Shown: in pieces, positions 43,898 through 53,507 of the stretch
Position numbering within the stretch: position 1 is the stretch's first letter
How the letters are laid out: each line of letters begins with the position of its first letter
Source of the DNA: Chloroflexota bacterium
GTDB lineage: Bacteria > Chloroflexota > Anaerolineae > Anaerolineales > Villigracilaceae
Direction of reading: 5' to 3'
DNA length: 64,000 bases
Assembly (NCBI GenBank): GCA_013112685.1
Contig: JABFGC010000002.1
Coordinates: 1,064,902 to 1,128,901, forward strand
The notes under the pieces: model-generated
Told to the model about the DNA's origin: nothing
What the model saw: only the letters and a program-made list of their open reading frames with translations
Databases searched by the model: none
Position numbers and translations under genes: made by a program

Positions 43898-46330
43898 ATG
43901 TTCACAATGGGACTAACCAATTTTGAACAGATCGCGATCTGGGCTGTCTTCGCAGTTGCATGGCTTGGGCTTGGATACGCGGTTTTTTTGCGCTCCCAAA
44001 TCCTTCGTGAGGACAAGGGAACGGAAAAAATGCAGGAAGTTTGGGGAGCGATCAAGGACGGCGCGAACGCTTATTTGCAGAAGCAGTTGCGCTCCATTTT
44101 GCCGCTGATTGGGATTCTCACAATCGCCCTGTTCCTTTCCGTTTATGTCGTTCCGCCCTCGCCCGAAGCGCTCGAACGCTTCAAGAACCTGGACGAGAGC
44201 GCTGTCCGGCTGTGGATCGGTTTGGCGCGCGCGTTTGCCTTCGTGATGGGCGCCGGCTTTTCCCCCGGCTGTCGGGCAGATCGGGATGCGCATGGCAGTG
44301 GAAGCGAATGTGCGTGTCGCCTCGGCTTCCCGCAATTCGTTCGGTGACGCGCTTCGCATCGCCTACCGCGCCGGGACCATCACCGGTATGTTGACCGACG
44401 GTCTGGGCTTGCTCGGCGGGACCATCATCTTCATCATCCTCGGTATCGCCGCGCCGGACGCCCTGCTCGGCTTCGGCTTCGGTGGAACCCTGCTTGCGCT
44501 GTTCATGCGCGTGGGCGGCGGCATCTACACCAAAGCGGCAGATGTCGGCGCAGACCTGGTCGGGAAAGTGGAAGCAGGCATCCCGGAGGATGATCCGCGC
44601 AATCCCGCAGTGGTGGCTGACCTCGTGGGTGACAACGTCGGCGACTGCGCCGGTATGGCGGCAGACATCTTCGAATCCTATGAAGTGACCATCGTCTCCG
44701 GTTTGATCCTTGGGCTGGCGTTGTGGCACATCACGGATCGTCTCGAATGGATCATCTTCCCCCTGGTCGTGCGCGGTATCGGAGTGCTTTCTTCCATCAT
44801 CGGCACCTACTTCGTGCGCGGCGGCGAGACCGGCAAGAGCGAGGACGCGATGAAGGCGATCTTCCGCGGCTTCCTTACCTCGGCGGTTATCTCCGCCGGT
44901 TTGTTCTTTGTCGCCGGGTATTTCTATTTGAATTCCCCCCGAAATGGCGCAATGGGGCGGCTGGTGGCGCATGCCCGCCGCTGTGGGCGCGGGCGTTCTG
45001 CTTGCGATTTTGATTGACCGCCTGACGGAATATTTCACCGGCACACATGCCGCGCCCGTCAACGACATCAAGAAAGCCGCGGATACGGGTCCGGCTACCC
45101 TCATCCTGAACGGTGTTTCTGTGGGCTTTGAATCCTCCGTCTGGTCTGTTGTTGTGATCGCCCTGACGATTGTGGCGTCAATCCTTATCTTTGGCACGAT
45201 TGATCTGGCAAAGGTACTGCCTGCCGAGGAGGTCGGAATTGCGACTGCGAATTTCATCCTTTATGGCGTTGCAATGACCGGCATCGGCATGTTGACCCTC
45301 ACCGGCAACAACGTGGCGATGGACTCCTTCGGTCCGATTGCGGATAACGCCAACGGCATCGGTGAAATGTCCTGGTCTGGCAAGACGGATAAGGAAACCA
45401 AAAAGGCTCAGCAAACCATGGCTGACCTCGATGCGGTCGGCAATACCACCAAGGCGATCACGAAAGGCGTTGCGATTGGCTCCGCCGTGATTGCAGCGGT
45501 TTCCCTGTTTGGTTCGTTCCTCGTGGATGTTTCCCGCGCGCAAGCCGGTTTCGGCATCCCGGTTGCGGAACAAATCCAGGGCAATCGGCATCCGCGTGGA
45601 CATCCCGCAGGTGTTCGTAGGAATGCTCCTCGGCGGCGCTTTGCCGTGGTTGTTCTCCTCGTTTGCAATCCAGGCTGTGAGCCGCGCGGCGTCCCTTATC
45701 GTGTTGGAAGTCCGCCGCCAGTTCAAGCTGGGCGTGCTCGATGGCAAAGTCAAACCTGATTATGCCCAGGCGGTCGGCATTTCCACCACCGCCGCGCAGA
45801 AGGAACTGGTCTCCCTCGCCCTGCTCGGCATCGTGACCCCGATTGTCGTTGGTTTGCTCCTGAACGTTGAAGCGCTGGGCGGCTTCCTCGCAGGTATCAT
45901 TGTCTCCGGTCAATTGCTGGCGGTATTCCTCAATAACTCCGGCGGCGCCTGGGACAATGCCAAGAAGTTGATCGAAGATGAGCCGAGAGACCCCGCCAAG
46001 AATCTTGGCAAAGGCTCCGAGCGTCACAAGGCTGGCGTGGTGGGCGATACGGTCGGCGATCCTTTCAAGGATACAGCCGGTCCCGCGCTCAACCCGATGA
46101 TTAAAGTGGTTAACTTGGTCTCCGTGATCATTGCGCCGATTGTCGTGCAATATGCAGACCCCGACCTTCCCATCGCCGTCAAGGCAGGCGTTTGGGGGGT
46201 GGCTGTGGTCCTGATCATCGTGCTCGGCTGGGCGGTGATGCGCTCCAAGGCTCCCGCTCCATCCATGAGCGCCAGCGTCAGTTCGGTGAAGGCTGTGCCT
46301 GCAAAGAAGAAAAAATCAAGCAAGAAGTAA
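43898..46330 (+). pseudogene. hppA: Membrane-bound proton-pumping pyrophosphatase, three frameshifts
   Basis: The corrected 809-residue protein has about 16 membrane helices, the pyrophosphate site DVGADLVGKVEAGIPEDDPR and NPAVVADLVGDNVGDCAGMA, and DAVGNTTKAITKG. The Lys and Thr in GNTTKAIT stand at the positions that mark K+-independent H+-PPases, so proton pumping without potassium is inferred. Breaks are one extra base in each of 44262-44266, 44935-44940 and 45579-45581. It couples PPi hydrolysis to proton export. The C-terminus ends in a Lys-rich tail. Confidence 0.95.
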
Positions 46331-46338
46331 CGGTAATT

Positions 46339-46376
46339 AAAGGGCGCTTCCGCCACTGGAAGCGCCCTTTGGTTTT
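46339..46376 (+). terminator. Strong hairpin terminator after hppA
   Basis: Perfect 13-bp arms AAAGGGCGCTTCC and GGAAGCGCCCTTT, loop of 6 nt, followed by GGTTTT. Confidence 0.85.
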
Positions 46377-46403
46377 AGGAGGATAATTTAGAAAAGAAGG
46401 AAA

Positions 46404-48518
46404 CTATGGTTTGATCGCTGTTTCCCAAATCCCGCGGTCATTTAGTTTACATTCGTAATTTGATTCCAACGGCGGCTGAATGACGTGAATTTTGTAAGCC
46501 GCAACCAGGTCGGAGTTGTATTGGTCAATGCGCTCCAGTTCGAGCCACGCGGGAATGTTGCCGGGTCCGGGTATCAATCCGAATTGAAGATGCCTGGTTG
46601 TGTAATCGTTTTCATACGCGATGTAACTGTAGCCCCGCCTGTACACTTCTTCCCAGAACAGATCAGGTGACTGCTGTGACAGGTCTTTTAGCACGCTGTA
46701 CTCTTTGTTTGACGTTGAACAGGCAAAAAGGTCGGTTCGCAGGTAGTAACGGAAGGAACTTAACGTTAGGACTCTGGCTCCTTCCGGGGCAGTTCGGTTG
46801 ATTTCCGAAAAGTAATCGCAAAGAATAAAATTTGAGCATTGCGGATTCCCGCGGCTGTCCAAGGGGGAGTATGTGCCTGTTGCAAGAATCAATACCCGCG
46901 CTGTGATCAGGAGCAAAAGGAGGGCAATCACAGCCGTTGCGAGATTTCGAAAAACATGATTTGCGCTGTTTATGACAGCCTCGATAAGCGCGGAGACGGG
47001 CAGAAAAATCAGTATCCAAAGGAATAATACATATCGAATCTCGACTACGGTAAAGAATATGGATATCCAAAGAATGATTGTGACAATTGCAACAGCGGTC
47101 AAGGATTTTAATTCCTGGGAGATCGAGACATTTCGGCGAACGCTGCGGATAAAAATGGCTGGCAAAAACGCCATGACCAGAGGGGATATGTTCCCCAGGC
47201 TTTGCGGTGTGTTTCGAAATGTTACGACAAGAGGGTACATCAATCGGAGCGCCATCATGATGCCCGGGTCATTATCCCATGGACCGGACTCGGGGTTGAT
47301 GCCTGCCACACTTTCAATGAATGCAAAAGGACTCCCTTGAATAAGAAAATTTGCATATAAATGGAATGCTCCTGCCGTCGCCACACCCAAACCAATCCAA
47401 AACAGGGATGTCAGTATTGATGTCAGGCTTGAAAACTTAATGCCATGTGCCGCAAAACTGCGCTGGGACAAATACAGGACCACAAATATACCGAGCAAAA
47501 ACGCATTAAATGGGCGGGCGCTGATGGACAAGCCAGCCAGACAACCGGTCAAAACCAATATGGGAGGGTTGTTGTCTCTTTCTTTGCTCCACAGCGCCAG
47601 CCAATACATGGCGGCAATGGCGGGAGCCGTGCTGAGAAGGTCCACTTTGCCGTCCCCCAAAAGATCAGCAAATGCCGTGGAAGTAACTATTAGAATCAAA
47701 AGAATAATCTTTGCGGTTCTTGAAATCCCGAAACGATCTCCAATTGCCAGTCCAAAAACGATGATGATCAGCCCGCAAACCCAGGAGAACATCCTGGCTG
47801 CCTGATCACCAAACACAAGGATGATGGCGCTAAATTGGATGGTGCTTTGGAATGCGCTGGCTACAAAAGTATCTTCCGTGAAGTATCTGATTTCTTCATT
47901 ATGTGCCGTGATTTTTGCGTTTGAGAAATAAATGGCAGAGGAGTCGTAACTAATTCGCGCCGAAGAGAGAAGAAGGGCTGTGGCGAGCAGAATCAATGAG
48001 AATATCAGAAATGTCTTATCTCTATTGTTTCCAAACGAAAATTTGGACGCAATATCCTTCAGCGCGCCTTTGAGATGCTTACTTCCCGACAAGAGACCGA
48101 GCGCAAGCGAAATCAAAACGATGGGGGCGGTCAACTTATACGTGCCTGCAAGGATTATGAAAACCGTGGAATATATTCCATGCCCAATCAGAAATTGTGT
48201 GGCAATGTTCGCAAGTTTTGACAATCGGTCTGGTTGATTTCTTGTGAATAAACCGGGAAATCCCAGATTGGCAATAAATGCCCCCAGGGACAGGCAGGCG
48301 ATGGAAAAGATCGCAACGCCAGCCAGTGAGAACAGCAGCTGGAACCAATAGTTTGCGTGGACGAAGTCCATCACCCGCCCAACGTCAAATCTGATTTTCC
48401 ACAGGTCAACCGAATGTATGTAACTGATCCTTGCGGAGAATAAGATGAAAACAAAAATACAAATAAACGCCCAGGGAAAAGAAGAGGATCCCTCCCGTTT
48501 TTTCAGTGTTAATGGCAT
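46404..48518 (-). CDS. Large GT-C-like membrane glycosyltransferase
   Basis: The 704-residue protein has at least 12 membrane helices and a C-terminal soluble part of about 150 residues. It lacks a firm signature, but its size, helix number, extracytoplasmic loop near residue 200 with several acidic residues, and neighbours suggest a GT-C enzyme using a polyprenyl-linked sugar. It is notably AT-richer than flanking genes. It is the most downstream gene of a minus-strand group of four. Confidence 0.6.
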   Translation of the reverse strand: MPLTLKKREGSSSFPWAFICIFVFILFSARISYIHSVDLWKIRFDVGRVMDFVHANYWFQLLFSLAGVAIFSIACLSLGAFIANLGFPGLFTRNQPDRLSKLANIATQFLIGHGIYSTVFIILAGTYKLTAPIVLISLALGLLSGSKHLKGALKDIASKFSFGNNRDKTFLIFSLILLATALLLSSARISYDSSAIYFSNAKITAHNEEIRYFTEDTFVASAFQSTIQFSAIILVFGDQAARMFSWVCGLIIIVFGLAIGDRFGISRTAKIILLILIVTSTAFADLLGDGKVDLLSTAPAIAAMYWLALWSKERDNNPPILVLTGCLAGLSISARPFNAFLLGIFVVLYLSQRSFAAHGIKFSSLTSILTSLFWIGLGVATAGAFHLYANFLIQGSPFAFIESVAGINPESGPWDNDPGIMMALRLMYPLVVTFRNTPQSLGNISPLVMAFLPAIFIRSVRRNVSISQELKSLTAVAIVTIILWISIFFTVVEIRYVLFLWILIFLPVSALIEAVINSANHVFRNLATAVIALLLLLITARVLILATGTYSPLDSRGNPQCSNFILCDYFSEINRTAPEGARVLTLSSFRYYLRTDLFACSTSNKEYSVLKDLSQQSPDLFWEEVYRRGYSYIAYENDYTTRHLQFGLIPGPGNIPAWLELERIDQYNSDLVAAYKIHVIQPPLESNYECKLNDRGIWETAIKP

Positions 48519-48543
48519 ATTTACCCATTTAAGTTTCCCGTTT

Positions 48544-49491
48544 CTATTTGAGGTTTTTAGCCTTTATTCTGGCTATTGCTCGTTCGAGGATGCGCGAGTC
48601 CCGAAAATACCTGCGCCATCCCGAAGGACCCAATTTGACGAAGGAAATAAACAGTTCAAGGCAATTGATTTTTTCTCCGTGAATCAACATGGCTAATCGG
48701 GTGTTGACCTTGATCGAAAACTGCGCAACCCTCCAAATGCCGCGCTGTCTCGAGGCGGGCAAATTCAGGAGCTGCACATGTTTTTTTGCAACCACTGTCA
48801 TCTGCCTCTGAAAATCCTCTTCGTTGACGCTCCGCTGTACGGTTTGTGAAGTGGCGTGGACGCGGAATCCCGAAAGCGGAATAGGATAATAGACCGCATC
48901 CGTATGGATGGATAGTTTTAACCATAAATCCCAATCGGCTGTGTACCAAAGCGTTTCGTCCATTCCGCCCACTTTCAGAATCAATTTTCGTTTGATGATG
49001 GCTCCCGGTATGGAAATGAAATTTTGAGTCAAGAGCCGTTCTGTAAGAATGCTTGATTTCGTTATCTGCGGATATGAGGGCAGGGGACACTTCCAGGTTC
49101 CCAGCCGTTTGCCGGTTTCGCTGATAAAAATTGACGGGTGAACGATTAGATCAATTTGGGGCAGTTTTTGGGCAATGTCCCGCAGGGTAACGAGGCGGTT
49201 TTTGAGCCAGATATCGTCCTGGTGTAAAAAACAGGCGTACTCGCCTTTTGCCAGCGAAAGCGCCAGATTGGTGCTGGCTGTCCAGTTTCCGTTTTTTGCG
49301 TGATATACCTGCAGGGGGATCTTTTTCCGATACGCATTCAATATCGTTTGAGTGGCGTCGGTCGAACCGTCGTCAACCGCCAGGCATTCGATATCTGAGT
49401 CGCCCTGCAAGACAATCGACTCCAAGGCGAACGGAAGATATTTCTCGCCATTGAAAACCGGACAGATAACAGATAACCAGGGAGTTGACAT
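48544..49491 (-). CDS. Glycosyltransferase family 2
   Basis: The 315-residue protein shows the GT2 fold: LSVICPVFNGEKYLPFALES, then CLAVDDGSTDAT and CFLHQDDIWLKNRL (acidic metal site). It has no obvious membrane helix. The ATG at 49491 begins at the family's first strand; the longer open frame overlaps the neighbouring gene. It lies 26 bp upstream of the 704-residue membrane protein gene. Confidence 0.88.
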   Translation of the reverse strand: MSTPWLSVICPVFNGEKYLPFALESIVLQGDSDIECLAVDDGSTDATQTILNAYRKKIPLQVYHAKNGNWTASTNLALSLAKGEYACFLHQDDIWLKNRLVTLRDIAQKLPQIDLIVHPSIFISETGKRLGTWKCPLPSYPQITKSSILTERLLTQNFISIPGAIIKRKLILKVGGMDETLWYTADWDLWLKLSIHTDAVYYPIPLSGFRVHATSQTVQRSVNEEDFQRQMTVVAKKHVQLLNLPASRQRGIWRVAQFSIKVNTRLAMLIHGEKINCLELFISFVKLGPSGWRRYFRDSRILERAIARIKAKNLK

Positions 49492-49523
49492 TTGAGTTTG
49501 GTCGCAATAAGCGGGTTTGCCCG

Positions 49524-50657
49524 CTAGGCGAGCTGCTGCCTGATTTCGTCGGCGATTTTTCTGCCCGCCAGCCTGATTTGCGCTTCCCACGTCCTCCAAA
49601 TAAAGGATGCCCACAGCAGCGCAATCAGGATAAAGTAGAAACCCTGCCTGAAGACGGCGGAAAATCCGGGCGGGGCGAACATGTGCAACCCGTCAATATC
49701 CAGTATGAGGTGCATGGTTCCGAAGATCATGTATAAAATCGAAAAGGGGTTTGGGTTGACGGCGGTATAAGAAGCGGGGATCGCCAGGTATTGGTTCGTA
49801 ATGGCGGGCGATGCAGCGACTAGCAGGCAGGTGTAGTTAAGAAATGTTTCAACGCCGTCCGCCTTCCTGAAGTAAAACCCAAAAAACGTCAGGGTTGCGA
49901 TCCACACCGCCCTGCTCGAAAGAAAAAGTTGGAGAATTGGCGGGATCAAGAAACCGTGAAAAAAACCGTTTTCATAAGATTGGTATTGAAACACGTTCTT
50001 TACGATACCTTCCCAGCCCGGTTCGGAAAAGGGAATAAAACTTACGAGGAACACTGCCGTCGGTATCAAGCCGATTAGGATTTTGTTGAGACGTCCCTTT
50101 TGTTTTATCAACAGCCATATCGGGAAGAGAAAAAATAGATGTTTGGTGGTTATTGAAATTCCCAGAAGGACCAACCCGGCGTATTTGCGTCTGTCCAGCG
50201 GCGCGTCGAAATCAGAGCCAAAAAGGAGCGTTGCGCATAAGGCGGTCAATAACGCCAGGTTATCGAATTGATTGTGATAACCCGTGATTAGAATCGAGAT
50301 CGGGTTTAGAAAGAACAGGATGCCCGCGAGATTGCCGTACCTGCCCCGCAAAACAAGAAAAATTCCCACATCCACCAGGGACAGGAAGAGAACGAGAAAA
50401 AAACGAAAGATATCCTGGTTGCCGTTTGCGAGGTTGTAAAACACCGACAACAGGGAAAACCATATTGGACCGTAGTTGTACCGGGTGGTTTCCGCATAGA
50501 CGTTCCCCCCGCGTTCGAGGATGTTTATCACGATCATGTACGAATCGAAATCGTAGTTGTGCCCCCTGGCGCTGACGAGAAAGCGCAGGGCAATACCTGC
50601 CGCGATCAATGCAAGGGTTATCAGCCTTTGTCTGGTTGTGTCTTTGGCGCTGGTCAT
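49524..50657 (-). CDS. GT-C membrane glycosyltransferase, GT87/PIG-M-like
   Basis: The 377-residue protein has about ten membrane helices. The first extracytoplasmic loop carries the acidic pattern NYDFDSYMIVINILERGGNVY and the middle GYHNQFDNLALLTALC, as in the DUF2029/GT87 and mannosyltransferase groups. It would transfer a sugar from a polyprenyl-phosphate donor outside the membrane. It is followed by a GT2 gene on the same strand. Confidence 0.75.
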   Translation of the reverse strand: MTSAKDTTRQRLITLALIAAGIALRFLVSARGHNYDFDSYMIVINILERGGNVYAETTRYNYGPIWFSLLSVFYNLANGNQDIFRFFLVLFLSLVDVGIFLVLRGRYGNLAGILFFLNPISILITGYHNQFDNLALLTALCATLLFGSDFDAPLDRRKYAGLVLLGISITTKHLFFLFPIWLLIKQKGRLNKILIGLIPTAVFLVSFIPFSEPGWEGIVKNVFQYQSYENGFFHGFLIPPILQLFLSSRAVWIATLTFFGFYFRKADGVETFLNYTCLLVAASPAITNQYLAIPASYTAVNPNPFSILYMIFGTMHLILDIDGLHMFAPPGFSAVFRQGFYFILIALLWASFIWRTWEAQIRLAGRKIADEIRQQLA

Positions 50658-50681
50658 AATTTTACGGACGGCAACGATGAG

Positions 50682-51839
50682 TTACTTTTTGTTCGTTTGT
50701 AAGCCGAGCATACTAAGGACAAAGCTGGTGAGGATGATTTGCCCGCCCATCGCCAGCGTGATACTGCCGCCAAACACCAGCCGGATGCTTGTGCTGAATC
50801 CGATTTGCTCGAAACTGTTGGATTGGGAGATCGCGATCAGCATGAGTATGAACCCCAGGACCAAAACTGAAAATCCCAAGACGAGCCCCCTTTCAAGATT
50901 GACGTATTTGAACAGCGCGAAGAACCTGGGTTTGACAGGCAGCAGTCCGTTCTCGTAAGCGTAAACCCGCGTTACGACTGCAAACGAAATCATATTCATG
51001 CCCAAATACATGAGTGAGCCTGCCGCAATGAAAGTGTGAAAATCTATGTAGCGAAAGCCGATATCAACTGGACCGAAGAACAAGATAAGGGAAACAATTC
51101 CCCCCGCTATTGCCAATAACAACCCCGGATACAAAAACAACCACGAAGGGCTGTACAAGAGCAGAAACCGCAAATGCCTCCACCCGTCGCGGAAACTTCG
51201 CAAATGCGGCGGACGATCCCTGCCGTCGGGGGAAAGCGTGGTCGGCACTTCGCAGGTTTTCATCCCGAGGATGGACGCCTTGATGACGATCTCGCTGGCG
51301 AGTTCCATCCCGGTGGTTTGCAAATCCATTTTCTGGATGGCTTCTTTCGTGAAGCCGCGCAAGCCGCAGTGAAAGTCGTTGGCGGGACTTTTGAAGAACA
51401 GTTTCCCGATGAACGAAAGAATGGGATTCCCGATGTAGCGGTGATGCCACGGCATGGCGCCTTTCATGATCCCGCCCTTGAAGCGGTTGCCCATCACCAG
51501 GTCGTAGCCTTCGCGCAGTCTCTCCACGAACGGCATCAGGTTGACGAGGTCGTAACTATCGTCTGAATCCGCCATGATGATGTACTTTCCCTTCGCCGCC
51601 TCGAACCCGCCGCGCAGGGCGCTCCCATATCCCTTTTGCTCCACATGAACGACCCGCGCGCCTTCCTTCGCCGCAATCTCAACCGAGCGGTCTGTGCTTC
51701 CGTTATCCGCCACGAGGACTTCCCCGTTGATATTATGTTTTTTCAGGAAACCAGCGGCTTTTGCCGCGCACATCCCAACGGTACGCTCTTCGTTCAGGCA
51801 CGGCAGGACAATGCTCAGTTCCATTTGGGGAGAATCCAT
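50682..51839 (-). CDS. DPM1-type glycosyltransferase with C-terminal membrane domain
   Basis: The 385-residue protein has a GT2 domain of the dolichol-phosphate-mannose synthase type (LSIVLPCLNEERTVG, VLVADNGSTDRSVE, IIMADSDDSYD, and DFHCGLRGF) and four membrane helices from residue 230. It would load a sugar onto polyprenyl phosphate, giving the donor used by GT-C enzymes. That fits the four or five GT-C-like genes nearby. It is divergent from the next GT-C gene. Confidence 0.9.
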   Translation of the reverse strand: MDSPQMELSIVLPCLNEERTVGMCAAKAAGFLKKHNINGEVLVADNGSTDRSVEIAAKEGARVVHVEQKGYGSALRGGFEAAKGKYIIMADSDDSYDLVNLMPFVERLREGYDLVMGNRFKGGIMKGAMPWHHRYIGNPILSFIGKLFFKSPANDFHCGLRGFTKEAIQKMDLQTTGMELASEIVIKASILGMKTCEVPTTLSPDGRDRPPHLRSFRDGWRHLRFLLLYSPSWLFLYPGLLLAIAGGIVSLILFFGPVDIGFRYIDFHTFIAAGSLMYLGMNMISFAVVTRVYAYENGLLPVKPRFFALFKYVNLERGLVLGFSVLVLGFILMLIAISQSNSFEQIGFSTSIRLVFGGSITLAMGGQIILTSFVLSMLGLQTNKK

Positions 51840-51952
51840 CGGTCTGCCTTTCGATAAAATGGTATAGTACGCCCTGCAATCCCGCGCAGGGCAATGGTAT
51901 TATACCCGCCAGATATCAATCTTCTCGTTTAACCCGCAACCGCAATCAACCT

Positions 51953-53497
51953 ATGACTAACAAAAAAGCAATGTCGCCTGTGGAATGGACTCATCTCGTT
52001 TTGGGAGTCGCCATCGTCTTTGGAAGTATTGTGCGCTTCCTTCCCGGACTGATGGCTGGTTTCCCGCTCAATGACGGCGGCATGTTCCTGAGCATGATCC
52101 GCGACCTCGCCGACAGCCGGTATGCCCTCCCGGAATTTACATCCTATAACCAGTTGCAGATTCCGTTTGCCTACCCGCCGTTTGGATTCTATGTTGCGCG
52201 ATTGCTTTCGGATTTGTTGAATATCCCCGAATTGGACTTGTTACGCTGGCTGCCTCCGCTCGTAAATTCGCTCTCGATCCTTGCGTTCTACCTGCTGGCA
52301 TCCGAACTTCTGAAATCGAAACTGTTGAGTGTGCTCGCTTCCGCGTTTTACGCCTTGACCCCGGGCGCGTTTGGCTGGTTCGTGATGGGTGGCGGGCTGA
52401 CGCGCAGTTTCGGTTCGCTGTTTTTGCTGCTTGCCGTGTTCTCGGTTCTGCGGCTCTTTCAAACGGGGCAGGGAAAATTCGTCGGGTTGGCTGCGCTATT
52501 TTGCGGGCTGACAGTTCTCAGTCACCCTGAGGCGGGCGTTCACACGGCGGCGACCTGCTTCCTCGTCTGGCTCTTCTTTGGGCGGACGGTCAAATCCTTT
52601 GTGAATGCAGTCATTGTAGGTGTTGGCGTCGTGCTGGTCACGTCTCCATGGTGGGGGACAATCCTTGCGTATCATGGCTTGGCTCCGTTTCTTTCGGCGT
52701 TGAGTTCCGGTTCATACGGGATTCCCGTCTGGCGGGCGCTGACGGGCATGATTTTAGGTCGGGAAAGTTATATTCCCATTCTGGCTGTGTTGCGGCTGAT
52801 CGGTCTGGGGTGGGGAATTTGGAAGAAGGAGTATTTTCTTGTTACGTGGGCGGTGGTTCCATATCTGGTCGAGCCGCGCAGTGCGCCAAGCGTTGTGTTT
52901 TACCCTTTCTGCATGTTGATTGCGCTGGCGTTTGCGGAGGCGATTCCATTTTTTGCTTCCCGCCTGCGTAAAATCCCTGTTGCGACCGGCGAACTTTACA
53001 AAAGCAAAACCTGCAACGCCCTGCTGTTTTTGGTTTTGATCTATCTGTTTGTGGAGTCGGGGCTGTATGGATTCCGTCTGGTCAACAACAGCCTGAAGCC
53101 TGCTGAAGTTGAAGCGATGACCTGGATAAAGGAAAACACGCCCGAAGGCGCGTCTTTTCTGATCTTGACGGGAGTCAAAAGCCCCGAAATTGATCCCTTT
53201 ATCGAATGGTTCCCCGCGCTGGTGGAACGGCGGAGTCTCTCCACAGTTCAGGGATACGAGTGGCTGGGTCCGGGAAGATTCATGGGCTATTATTCCGATT
53301 TGGCGGCGTTGCAGGGATGCGAATTAATGGGTTGTGTCGAGGATTGGTTGGTAAGGACGGGGCTCGACCATCAATATGTCGTCGTCCACTCCGCGCAGGT
53401 GGATGATGGTTTGTCGAAAGCCTTCGCGGAGTCGGGGTCGTATCGCCGGATATACAACGAAGGGAAAATAGAAATTTACGAGTCGGTCACTCCATAA
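51953..53497 (+). CDS. GT-C membrane glycosyltransferase, paralogue 1
   Basis: The 514-residue protein has about ten membrane helices and, in the first extracytoplasmic loop, LPGLMAGFPLNDGGMFL, where the Asp is the likely catalytic residue. It is clearly homologous along its length to the convergent gene at 53508-55055: both carry YPP(F/L), LRWLPPL or RWLPALFN and GGGLTRS. The acceptor is unknown. The ATG at 51953 is used; a much longer open frame upstream overlaps the divergent gene. Confidence 0.8.
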   Translation: MTNKKAMSPVEWTHLVLGVAIVFGSIVRFLPGLMAGFPLNDGGMFLSMIRDLADSRYALPEFTSYNQLQIPFAYPPFGFYVARLLSDLLNIPELDLLRWLPPLVNSLSILAFYLLASELLKSKLLSVLASAFYALTPGAFGWFVMGGGLTRSFGSLFLLLAVFSVLRLFQTGQGKFVGLAALFCGLTVLSHPEAGVHTAATCFLVWLFFGRTVKSFVNAVIVGVGVVLVTSPWWGTILAYHGLAPFLSALSSGSYGIPVWRALTGMILGRESYIPILAVLRLIGLGWGIWKKEYFLVTWAVVPYLVEPRSAPSVVFYPFCMLIALAFAEAIPFFASRLRKIPVATGELYKSKTCNALLFLVLIYLFVESGLYGFRLVNNSLKPAEVEAMTWIKENTPEGASFLILTGVKSPEIDPFIEWFPALVERRSLSTVQGYEWLGPGRFMGYYSDLAALQGCELMGCVEDWLVRTGLDHQYVVVHSAQVDDGLSKAFAESGSYRRIYNEGKIEIYESVTP

Positions 53498-53507
53498 AGC
53501 AACTCGT

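Noticed and set aside
43898..46330. Programmed frameshifting in hppA and other broken genes
   Set aside because: The breaks fall at many different homopolymers, without slippery-site plus structure signals, and in unrelated genes.
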